A stretch of DNA of 64,000 nucleotides from Akkermansiaceae bacterium UBA5020 (GTDB lineage Bacteria > Verrucomicrobiota > Verrucomicrobiia > Verrucomicrobiales > DEV007). Shown here piece by piece: positions 23,900-31,012 of the stretch (its first letter is position 1; each line of letters opens with the position of its first letter). The stretch is from contig DGXY01000001.1 of the NCBI GenBank assembly GCA_002396885.1, positions 6,415 through 70,414 on the forward strand, given 5' to 3'. The notes below the pieces were generated by a model that worked only from the letters and a program-made list of their open reading frames with translations, was not told where the DNA came from and did not search any database. The translations under genes were made by a program, and so were the position numbers.

Positions 23900-24778
23900 A
23901 TGAACACCACCTTTCGCGCCGCTTTTGCTTGCGTCTGCCTCTTGATTAGCTGCTCCGTTTTCGCGGGTGACATTACCACGAAACCTTTGAGACTAAGCCA
24001 GGGAGGCACGGCGGATAAACCAGCGGTATTTGATGGGAAGGGTATGGTCATTGATCTGGGTGTTGATGTGACAGACCACGCCTGGAAGAAGAATGGCGAA
24101 GTGTGGACTTCAAGCGCACCGCTTTCAGGGGCCCAGCCCATGGCTGCGGGACAGTTCACGGGGCTGTTTGTGGATCAGGTGCCCATCACCATCTCTAGGG
24201 ATGGTGCCGCAGCACGAGCCATCCCCTACTCGAAGGGTCATCGCTACGCCGTCCCCTCCGCTTTGCAGCCGGGGCAGATGGGCTGCACGGAGGCCGGTCT
24301 GATCTATTTCCGATGGCCGAAAGGCAAGGTGCCTGGAAAAGGTCGAGTCTTCGCGCCTCCCAAGGCTGGGACCAGCTGTGTGACCATCGACTGCTCGCAT
24401 ATCATCGTCAGGAATGTCACCGCCGTGCATGCTGCGAACGATGGGTTCAACATTCACGGCCAGTTGGTCGGCATTCGCCTGGAGAATGTGCGGGCGCCTT
24501 CCAATGCAGATGAAGGCATCAGCGCACACGAAGAGGTCCGGATGGACGTGGACGGAGCCGAGATCGCCTGGAATGGATCATTCGACGCCGGTGTGGCGGA
24601 TGTGGGCAAGAGCACGACAAACTACAAGAACTGCGAGGTGCATGACAATGTGGGAGCCGCGTTCAAATTCTATGGCCAGTCACACAGTGTGACGGACACC
24701 TTGATTTACAAGCAGACGAAAGACTTCAACGTCGCTGAGGGAACCAAGTTCAAGCAGGAGCGCACCGCACGTCGATGA
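23900..24778 (+). CDS. Cassette 8: exported right-handed beta-helix protein
   Basis: The ATG at 23900 gives 292 residues with a signal peptide (TTFRAAFACVCLLISCSVFAG); the in-frame extension upstream crosses the attC and is discarded. From about residue 150 the text has the short iterated strands of a parallel beta-helix (CVTIDCSHIIVRNVTAVHA, then IRLENVRAPSN, VDGAEIAWNGS, YKNCEVHDNVG). Proteins of this fold bind or cleave polysaccharides; no catalytic signature is recognisable. With the fucosidase it makes two exported, glycan-related products in one array. The final residues FKQERTARR look truncated. Confidence 0.75.
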   Translation: MNTTFRAAFACVCLLISCSVFAGDITTKPLRLSQGGTADKPAVFDGKGMVIDLGVDVTDHAWKKNGEVWTSSAPLSGAQPMAAGQFTGLFVDQVPITISRDGAAARAIPYSKGHRYAVPSALQPGQMGCTEAGLIYFRWPKGKVPGKGRVFAPPKAGTSCVTIDCSHIIVRNVTAVHAANDGFNIHGQLVGIRLENVRAPSNADEGISAHEEVRMDVDGAEIAWNGSFDAGVADVGKSTTNYKNCEVHDNVGAAFKFYGQSHSVTDTLIYKQTKDFNVAEGTKFKQERTARR

Positions 24779-24791
24779 CCCCGAACGCAGC

Positions 24792-24944
24792 GCCGAACAA
24801 AACGGATGCAGGCAACGCCGCGTATGGTATCTTTCCTTCGACGGTTGCCAGCGCCCCCGGGGCGCTGCCCTTTGGGTTCCCTTCGGCTAGCTAGGTCGCT
24901 TCGCTCCATTCCCGATCGCCGTCGCCTGATCCGAGACGTTAGGA
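24792..24944 (+). other. attC8 site
   Basis: R'' GCCGAAC (24792-24798) and R' GTTAGGA (24938-24944), with the attC3-type arms (CGGATGCAGGCAACGCC / CGCCGTCGCCTGATCCG). The loop is enlarged by an additional hairpin GCGCCCC / GGGGCGC near 24851-24866. Length 153 bp, the longest in the array; R'' fits the cassette start at six of seven bases. Confidence 0.85.
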
Positions 24945-24999
24945 AGGAAACGAGTCACTCGCCAATCCACGAAGACGCTCTGACCGCCAACACCACACC

Positions 25000-25353
25000 A
25001 TGCCCCCATCCGTTGTTGTGCCCATCAGCTTGATCGTTGTCGGAATCGTTGGCATCGGTCTTTCGATTCCGATGCTGTTGAACAGGATTCCGCGCAATCA
25101 GGTTTATGGACTCAGGACGAAACTCACGCTCTCATCTGATGAGATATGGTATCCGGCAAACCGCTTTGCCGCCAAGCTCCTGATCGCTTGGGGAATTGTC
25201 AATGTGCTGATTGCGATTCCGGCCTTTCGGATGCTTCCGCTGTCTGACAAAGCTCAGTTCCTGCTCTGTCTTCCGCCATTGAGCATCGGAGCCATTTGTT
25301 TGTTTGGGATACGCTGGGTGAACAAGAAATACGCCCGCCACACGACCAAATGA
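25000..25353 (+). CDS. Cassette 9: SdpI/YhfL-like membrane protein
   Basis: A 117-residue protein with three hydrophobic segments and the motif NRIPRNQVYGLRTKLTLSS followed by DEIWYPANRFAAKLL, which is the signature of the SdpI family C-terminal region. In Bacillus, SdpI gives immunity to the toxin SdpC and binds a repressor; family members elsewhere are of unknown role. Here an immunity-like or envelope-stress role is a reasonable inference only. The leader shares the 14-mer GTCACTCGCCAATC with the leader of cassette 1. Confidence 0.82.
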   Translation: MPPSVVVPISLIVVGIVGIGLSIPMLLNRIPRNQVYGLRTKLTLSSDEIWYPANRFAAKLLIAWGIVNVLIAIPAFRMLPLSDKAQFLLCLPPLSIGAICLFGIRWVNKKYARHTTK

Positions 25354-25376
25354 CGAGCACACAGGCCAGGAACGAG

Positions 25377-25468
25377 GCCGAACAAACGGGTACAGGCAAG
25401 GGCTCGAAGGCTATCGGTCGCGTCAGCAACGTCGTGCGCTTGTCGTCGCCTGATCCGAGATGTTCCCC
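25377..25468 (+). other. attC9 site
   Basis: R'' GCCGAAC (25377-25383) and R' GTTCCCC (25462-25468), with attC3-type arms (CGGGTACAGGCAAGGGC / TGTCGTCGCCTGATCCG). R' departs from GTTRRRY and R'' fits the start of its cassette at five of seven bases, so the site is partly eroded. Length 92 bp. Confidence 0.85.
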
Positions 25469-25474
25469 AAAGAA

Positions 25475-25791
25475 ATGAAACTCGCAATCCTCTCGCTCTT
25501 AGCAATCACAGGTGGGGATTCAGATGATCTCTCCAGAGGATGGGAGGTTCGGAAAGACCATTGGCACCATCATGCTCGCGATTGAGACCGAACGCGATCC
25601 TGAGTGGTTTTCGCCATTTTGTGGCGCCCAGCCCGAGCTCTATCAAGGGCAGTTTGCTGGCGGCAAAGAGGTCACTTTTGGCGACGTTGCGAACTCCATC
25701 AAGACATGGCGGCATGACCGCATTTGAGACGGATTTGGTTGGGCTCTCCCCAGGGGAACTAGCGGCACGCAGGTTCAAGATTGAAGCGTAA
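25475..25791 (+). pseudogene. Cassette 10: decayed gene at the distal end of the array
   Basis: After the last border a signal-peptide-like start MKLAILSLLAIT opens at 25475 but stops at 25585. A second frame continues with plausible protein text (GKTIGTIMLAIETERDPEW, 25512-25727), and a third ends with PGELAARRFKIEA at 25791. The sense text moves through all three frames, which suggests one gene broken by frameshifts. No attC is recognisable after it, so the unit could no longer be excised. Family not recognised. Confidence 0.45.
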
Positions 25792-25903
25792 CCTCAACCG
25801 TCCTTTTGAGCCTTCCCCGACGGCTCTCCCATCGCCCCGACTCCCTTCTTTCCGCCAAACTCCGTCCTTCCCAGGCGACGGGCTTCGAGGCAGACTTCCC
25901 ATC

Positions 25904-27028
25904 ATGCACCGTCCCCTCATCGTCGCCGTCCTTTCGCTCCTGCTGGGTCCCCACGCCGCCCGTGCCGACGAGGGCCGGGTCTATTTCGGCACCTACACGA
26001 AGGCGGGCGGGTCGGAGGGGATCTACACGGCGGGTTTTGACGAGGGGCCGGGGAAGTTCGGCGAACCGGTGCTCGCGGCGAAGGTCGCGAGCCCTTCCTT
26101 TCTCACAATCGCCCCGTCGGGCAAGACGCTCTACGCGGTCTCGGAAACCGGCGGAGCGGAGGGAGGCCGTGTCACCGCCTTCCGCATCCTCGCCTCGGGA
26201 CTGCTCGAGAAACTCAACGACCAGAGCAGCGGCGGGGACGGGCCTTGCCATGTCTCCCTCAGTTCCGATGGGAAAACGCTCGCGGTGGCCAACTACGGCG
26301 GCGGCAGCGTCGCGAGTTACCGGATCGGCGAAGACGGCGCGCTCTCGGCTCCGGTCTCGGTGATTCAGCACACCGGCAGCAGTGTCGATCCGAAAAGGCA
26401 GAAGGAGCCGCATGCGCACTCGATCAATTTCTCTCCCGACGGCCGCTTCGCCTACGCTGCCGATCTCGGCACGGACCGGATCTATCTTTACGCGGTCGAC
26501 CCGGCGACCAGCGCCTTGAAGCGCGCGGGAGAAACGGTCATCACTCCGGGCTCGGGACCGCGCCATTTCAGCTTTCGGCCGGATGGCCAGTTCGCCTACG
26601 TCATCAACGAAATGACGCTCAAGGTCAATGCCTTCCGCGTCGATGCGGCGAGCGGTGCCCTGACGGAGGTGCAATCGCTCAGCACCCTCCCCGAAGGCAC
26701 GGATCCGGTCGGATCGACGGCCGAGGTCGTGGCGCATCCCTCGGGGAAATTTCTCTACGGCTCGAACCGTGGTCACGACACCCTCGTCGTTTACGCGATC
26801 GACGGGGCCACGGGCCAACTCACCTGGGTGGAAAACGAACCGATCCGGGGCAAGACGCCGCGGAATTTCGTCGTCTCGCCCGACGGCAAATGGCTCCTCG
26901 CAGCAGGACAGCAGTCCGATAGCGTCACGGTTTTCGCGATCGATGCAATTACGGGAGAGCTCGAGTTCGCGGATTCGCAGATCAAGATCTCCAGCCCGGT
27001 CTGCATTCGTTTCCTGACAAAATTCTAA
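25904..27028 (+). CDS. Exported lactonase-family seven-bladed propeller
   Basis: The ATG at 25904 gives 374 residues with signal peptide (LIVAVLSLLLGPHAARA); the frame extends upstream without coding character. The body is a lactonase (PF10282-type) beta-propeller: YFGTYTKAGGSEGIY at the start, then SPSFLTIAPSGKTLYAVSE, GPCHVSLSSDGKTLAVANYG, PHAHSINFSPDGRFAYAADLG, GPRHFSFRPDGQFAYVINE and the final TPRNFVVSPDGKWLLAAGQQ. Cytoplasmic relatives (Pgl) hydrolyse 6-phosphogluconolactone; this copy is exported, so a sugar-lactone or other periplasmic substrate is likelier. It is the first chromosomal gene after the integron; MlrC follows 27 bp later. Confidence 0.88.
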   Translation: MHRPLIVAVLSLLLGPHAARADEGRVYFGTYTKAGGSEGIYTAGFDEGPGKFGEPVLAAKVASPSFLTIAPSGKTLYAVSETGGAEGGRVTAFRILASGLLEKLNDQSSGGDGPCHVSLSSDGKTLAVANYGGGSVASYRIGEDGALSAPVSVIQHTGSSVDPKRQKEPHAHSINFSPDGRFAYAADLGTDRIYLYAVDPATSALKRAGETVITPGSGPRHFSFRPDGQFAYVINEMTLKVNAFRVDAASGALTEVQSLSTLPEGTDPVGSTAEVVAHPSGKFLYGSNRGHDTLVVYAIDGATGQLTWVENEPIRGKTPRNFVVSPDGKWLLAAGQQSDSVTVFAIDAITGELEFADSQIKISSPVCIRFLTKF

Positions 27029-27055
27029 AACTGGACGCGCTCCCCGGTTCCCTTC

Positions 27056-28534
27056 ATGAAACGTGTCGGCATCGTCGGGCTCCTGCAGGAGTCCAATACT
27101 TTTCTCACCGAGACGACGCGGCGGTCGCATTTCGAGATGGACCTCCTTCTGCGCGGCGAGGGGATCCGTGAAACCATGGCCGGGGCACCTCACGAGGTCG
27201 GGGGCTTTTTCGCCGGGCTCGCCGAAGCGGCGGAGGAAGTCGAAGCGGTGCCGCTCTTCCTCGCGCGGGCCTTGCCCTACGGACGCATCGATCAGGCGGA
27301 CTTCGAGAGGCTCGTCGAGGAACTGCTCGAGGCCGTCGCCGCCGCCGGGCCTCTCGACGGGATCCTTGCGGCGCCGCACGGTGCGACCGTCGCCTACGGT
27401 CACGATGATGCGGACGGCTGGTGGCTTGGGCGTCTGCGCGATCTCGTCGGCCCGGACGTTCCCATCATCGCCTCGCTCGATCCTCACGCGAATCTTTCCC
27501 CCGCGATGGTTGCGGCGACGGATGCGATCGTGGCCTATCGCAGCAATCCCCATCTCGACCAGCGGGAGACAGGGCAACGCGCCGCCCTGCTCATGATCGA
27601 GACGCTCGCAGGACGGGTGCGTCCTACCCAGGCGGCGGCCTATCCGCCGATGGCGATCAACATCCGTTCGCAGAACACTTCCGAGTCTCCCATGAGGGAA
27701 CTCTACGAGGCTCTTGGCGCTCTCGCGGACCGCCCGGGTGTGGTGAGTCATTCGGTGATCCTCGGGTTTCCCTACGCCGACGTTCCCGAGATGGGGTCGG
27801 CCGTGCTCGTCGTCACGGAGGGCGATGCCACTCTCGCCCGCGAGCTCGCCGAGGCGATGGGAGAGGAGATGTGGCAACAACGAAGGCGCTTCGAACCGGT
27901 CCAGACGAGCGTGGAGGATGCGATCGGGCTGGCCCTCGCGCGTCCTTCGCGTCCTGTCGTGCTGCTCGACATGGGCGACAATGTCGGAGGCGGTTCGCCC
28001 GGCGACAGCAACGCGATCGCGCGCGAGTGGCTGCGATCGGGCGATGGCACGAGCGCGTTCGTTTGTCTCCACGATCCTGTGGCGGTGGTGGCGGCAGAGG
28101 AGGCCGGAGCCGGTCGCACGATCGAAGGGGCGATCGGAGACCCCGCCGCCCCGCTCTCTGGACCGTGGCGGGTGCGCTCCCTGCACGAAGGCGTTTTTCA
28201 CGAGTCGCAGGCGCGGCACGGGGGCTTTTCGGTCTTTGATCAAGGTCGCACCGCCGTTCTCGAGACTCCCGGTGGCTCGCTCGTGGCGATGGTCACGACG
28301 CGCCGCATGGCGCCCTTCAGTCTCGCGCAAATGACCGCGTTTGGTCTCGATCCGGCGGTCTTCACCGCGATCATCGCGAAGGGTGTCATCGCTCCGATGG
28401 CGGCCTATGCGCCGGTAGCGACGGGGGGATTCGTGCACGTCGATTCTCCTGGAGTGACGCGGGCGGACATGACGAAGCTGGTCCACGAAAAAAGGCGGAA
28501 GCCTCTCTTTCCCTTCGAGTTCGAGCCGCAGTGA
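27056..28534 (+). CDS. MlrC family metallopeptidase-like protein
   Basis: MlrC is known from microcystin degradation, but the family is widespread and most members have no assigned substrate. The 492-residue protein starts MKRVGIVGLLQESNTF and shows the family's metal-site texts: APHGATVAYGHDDADGWWL, PIIASLDPHANLSP, AYRSNPHLDQRETG (N-terminal DUF1485 domain), and LLDMGDNVGGGSPGDS in the C-terminal MlrC domain. Length is normal and no signal peptide is seen, so it acts in the cytoplasm. It probably shares a transcript with the lactonase in front and perhaps with the DUF1080 protein 58 bp behind. Confidence 0.88.
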   Translation: MKRVGIVGLLQESNTFLTETTRRSHFEMDLLLRGEGIRETMAGAPHEVGGFFAGLAEAAEEVEAVPLFLARALPYGRIDQADFERLVEELLEAVAAAGPLDGILAAPHGATVAYGHDDADGWWLGRLRDLVGPDVPIIASLDPHANLSPAMVAATDAIVAYRSNPHLDQRETGQRAALLMIETLAGRVRPTQAAAYPPMAINIRSQNTSESPMRELYEALGALADRPGVVSHSVILGFPYADVPEMGSAVLVVTEGDATLARELAEAMGEEMWQQRRRFEPVQTSVEDAIGLALARPSRPVVLLDMGDNVGGGSPGDSNAIAREWLRSGDGTSAFVCLHDPVAVVAAEEAGAGRTIEGAIGDPAAPLSGPWRVRSLHEGVFHESQARHGGFSVFDQGRTAVLETPGGSLVAMVTTRRMAPFSLAQMTAFGLDPAVFTAIIAKGVIAPMAAYAPVATGGFVHVDSPGVTRADMTKLVHEKRRKPLFPFEFEPQ

Positions 28535-28592
28535 GATCCCCCGACTCGCGCGCTTGACCTTTTCCCCCGGGAGGGCCTAATCTCGCGGTCAC

Positions 28593-29249
28593 ATGAAAAC
28601 ATTCCCTCTTTTCGCCGCTGCGACCCTGGCTCTGGTTTCGATTGCCGGAGCCTCCGAATATGTTTCCCTCTTCGATGGCAAGACTTTCGCCGGCTGGGTC
28701 GGAGCCGACGGGGCCAAACCGGGAGCGGGCTGGAGCATCGCCGACGGCGAGCTGCGTCTCGACGGCAAGGGCGGCAATCTTTTTTCGGAAAAGGAGTATT
28801 CGGGCTTCGACCTCGAGTGGGAATGGAAACTCGCCGAGGGAGGAAACAACGGCCTCAAGTATTGGGTTACCAAGGTCGGCGGCAAGGAGTGGCTCGGGAT
28901 CGAGTATCAGATGCTCGATGACTTGAAGCATCCCGATTCGAAGAACGGCGCGAAGCGTCTTACCGCGTCCTTTTACGACATCCAGGCCCCGACCGCGAAA
29001 ACGAAGGTCAAACCCTCGGGCGAGTGGAATCACAGCCGCATCGTGTCGCAAGGGGGCAAGCTCCAGCATTGGCTGAACGGTGAACTCGTCGGCGAGGGCG
29101 ACACGAACTCGCCCGAGTGGAAGGCGAATCTCGCGGCCAGCAAATTCAAGAGCAAAGAGGGATTCGCGCCCGGTAAAGGACGCATCATGATCACGGATCA
29201 CTCCGACAAAACCTCCTACCGGAATATCCGGATCAAAGAGTTGAAGTGA
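28593..29249 (+). CDS. Exported DUF1080 (3-keto-disaccharide hydrolase-like) protein
   Basis: The protein (218 aa) has a signal peptide (LFAAATLALVSIAGA) and the DUF1080 concanavalin-type fold: EYVSLFDGKTFAGWVGADG at the start, YSGFDLEWEWKLAEGGNNG in the middle, GEWNHSRIVSQGGKLQHWLNG, and the C-terminal GRIMITDHSDKTSYRNIRIKEL. Members hydrolyse glycosidic bonds of 3-keto-disaccharides or simply bind sugars. It converges on the anti-sigma-like gene, whose stop is about a dozen bases away. Confidence 0.88.
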   Translation: MKTFPLFAAATLALVSIAGASEYVSLFDGKTFAGWVGADGAKPGAGWSIADGELRLDGKGGNLFSEKEYSGFDLEWEWKLAEGGNNGLKYWVTKVGGKEWLGIEYQMLDDLKHPDSKNGAKRLTASFYDIQAPTAKTKVKPSGEWNHSRIVSQGGKLQHWLNGELVGEGDTNSPEWKANLAASKFKSKEGFAPGKGRIMITDHSDKTSYRNIRIKELK

Positions 29250-29260
29250 GGGGATCCTCC

Positions 29261-30181
29261 TCAGCGGGTCCGCAAGCCGGGCTCGGCATATCGCTCGACC
29301 GGAGCGGTCTCGACGCTGAACCCTTTCGCGGAGAGGACGAGTTGGTCGCCTGGCGAAAAATGGGCGAGTTCGCCCCGCTCGGTTGCAACGCGGCTCACGC
29401 CGGTGAGCACGAGGGTGGCGGTAACGGGATCGAATCTGAGGGACTCGGCCTCGGCGATACAGTCTATGCCGGGCTGGACGACACGCACTTGGCGGGCCTG
29501 GAGCGGAGCCCCGGCATCTCGGGACGCGTCGCCGGCCACCGGTATGCGAACGGATGACGCCTCGATGCGGAAGAGGGCGTGCTCGACGATCACGTCGCCT
29601 TCGTAGGTGACCGCTTCCGAAGTGGTCTGGCCACGGTCGGCGGTGATGCGAAGGGATTCATCCCGGACGGTGCGCCGAGGAAGGCTGGCGAAGGTCGGGC
29701 CGAATTCGGTGACGAGTTCGAGATTGGCCGGATCGAGGTTCGCGATCGCGCCCGGAACCGATGGGCTCGGAGAGACCAATTCGACTGGTCCGGCATGGGG
29801 TGCCGCGGCGACGCGGGGAAGGGGATTCTCGACCCGGTCCGCAGGCTGGCCTGGCGTCTCGGCGATCCGCACGAGAAATCGCAATTCATCCGACCGCCGC
29901 GAGGGGGCATCGACGGAGAAATTCGAGAGAGAGACAAGGGTGAGGGCGGCGAGCGCCGCAACCGCAACGGCCGCGATGACAAGGCTGCGGCGATCGCGAG
30001 GAGCCTTTGAAACAGCGGTCAAGCGGGAGGGGCGATGAACGGTCTCGGTGAGAATCCGCAGGATCAATTCCTCGTCGGCACCGGCGGTGCCGAGCCGGGC
30101 GTGTTCGGAAAGGGCGGCATCGATCCAGCGCTCGTCGGCGGATGCCGGGGTGCAATCGGTGGAAGGGAGGTCAGAGCTCAT
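29261..30181 (-). CDS. Membrane protein with OstA/LptA-like domain, coupled to ECF sigma factor
   Basis: The ATG at 30181 overlaps the sigma-factor TGA by ATGA, so the two are translated together, which is the usual arrangement of a sigma factor and its regulator. About 75 cytoplasmic residues (DERWIDAALSEHARLG..ADEELILRIL) precede a transmembrane helix (SLVIAAVAVAALAALTLVSL). The outer part, from about residue 165, resembles OstA/LptA strands: LRITADRGQTTSEAVTYEGD, VIVEHALFRIEASSVRI and AESLRFDPVTATLVLTGVS. An anti-sigma role with an envelope-sensing beta-jellyroll domain is inferred, not shown; no zinc-binding HxxxCxxC motif is present. Confidence 0.7.
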   Translation of the reverse strand: MSSDLPSTDCTPASADERWIDAALSEHARLGTAGADEELILRILTETVHRPSRLTAVSKAPRDRRSLVIAAVAVAALAALTLVSLSNFSVDAPSRRSDELRFLVRIAETPGQPADRVENPLPRVAAAPHAGPVELVSPSPSVPGAIANLDPANLELVTEFGPTFASLPRRTVRDESLRITADRGQTTSEAVTYEGDVIVEHALFRIEASSVRIPVAGDASRDAGAPLQARQVRVVQPGIDCIAEAESLRFDPVTATLVLTGVSRVATERGELAHFSPGDQLVLSAKGFSVETAPVERYAEPGLRTR

Positions 30182-30759
30182 GCGTCTTCGGGGAGGGGAG
30201 GGGGGCCTTGTTTGGTTTCGAGGCACTGTTTTAGGAGGGTGCGGGCCCGCTGGAGCCGTTTCCGCACCGCCGCTGGCGCGACATCGAGGCGGGTCGCGAC
30301 CTCGTCGCCGGTGCGGCCTTCGTAATAGTAGGCGTTGATGGTCTCGCGGAGCGAATCGGGAAGGCGGGCGAGGCAGTTTTCGAGGGCGTCGAAGAGCGGT
30401 GTCTCATTCCTCGCCCGGCTTGATTGCCAGGCGGCGATGTCGGCATCCATCCGGGCCAGCTCGTGATCGCCGAGGTCGTAGCGACGGTTCTTTCGCAGCC
30501 ATTCGCGCCATTTGTTTCGCACGATACCGCGCATCCAAGTCGCGAAGTCGCGGGTCACGTCGAAGACGTCGCGTTTCTCATACGCGACGATGAAGGCCTC
30601 CTGGACGATGTCGCGGGCGGTCGCGGTGTCCCGGGTCAGGGCCGTGGCGTAGACCAGCAACTCGCGATGATGGGCACGGACGAGGTCGGAGAAGTCCCCG
30701 GCAAGAGGCTCGCCCTCGGTCTTTCCCGATTCTTCGGGAGCTGGACTCACTAAACGCAT
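30178..30759 (-). CDS. ECF RNA polymerase sigma factor
   Basis: A sigma-70 family factor of the extracytoplasmic-function type with about 193 residues from the ATG at 30759 (a GTG at 30783 would add eight). Region 2 is visible in FSDLVRAHHRELLVYATAL, DIVQEAFIVAYEKRDVFD and FATWMRGIVRNKWREWLRKN; region 4 in LPDSLRETINAYYYEGRTGD and VAPAAVRKRLQRARTLLKQC. It resembles the planctomycete/verrucomicrobial families of ECF factors. The downstream, overlapping membrane protein is the likely regulator. Divergent from the PQQ-like propeller gene, with about 250 bp between. Confidence 0.9.
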   Translation of the reverse strand: MRLVSPAPEESGKTEGEPLAGDFSDLVRAHHRELLVYATALTRDTATARDIVQEAFIVAYEKRDVFDVTRDFATWMRGIVRNKWREWLRKNRRYDLGDHELARMDADIAAWQSSRARNETPLFDALENCLARLPDSLRETINAYYYEGRTGDEVATRLDVAPAAVRKRLQRARTLLKQCLETKQGPPPLPEDA

Positions 30760-31012
30760 CGTTGCCTGAATTGGCGCTTCCACTCACGAATTGTGACATC
30801 TTTCCGCCCTCTGTGCGAGAGGATGTCAGGTGAAATAAGCAATTTTAATGGAAGTGCGGCATAAATGAGCGAACTCAACCCTTTGGTGCCGCAATTTAAC
30901 CGTAAGGATAAGGCGGGCTAATTTACGCGATTAATACGCAAAATCCTTTTGCACCCGCTTGTGGGTTCCTTATTTTAGCGCCCGTCTTTTTTGTCGGATC
31001 GAAAACCCTTTC

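Larger units (their letters stand above)
16686..25800. mobile_element. Chromosomal integron: intI, attI and ten cassettes
   Basis: The element has every part of an integron: a divergent IntI-type integrase, an attI region next to its start, and a one-directional array of single-gene cassettes. Cassette borders (between G and TT of the R' box) fall at about 18189, 18858, 19483, 20051, 20509, 22546, 23088, 23855, 24939 and 25463. Each of the first nine ends in an imperfect inverted repeat with R'' (RYYYAAC-like) and R' (GTTRRRY-like) boxes. The last has no recognisable attC and is decayed. Array DNA, except the fucosidase cassette, is visibly richer in A+T than the flanking chromosome. Confidence 0.92.

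Noticed and set aside
19964..25468. The repeated attC stems as a CRISPR array
   Set aside because: Repeats are 0.5-2 kb apart, are imperfect palindromes with GTTRRRY ends and flank genes, which fits attC sites and not repeat-spacer arrays.
25775..28486. A 900-codon open frame on the minus strand opposite the lactonase and MlrC genes
   Set aside because: It is antisense to two genes with clear families, is very rich in Arg, Asp and His, and has no recognisable domain. GC-rich codon use leaves such long shadow frames.
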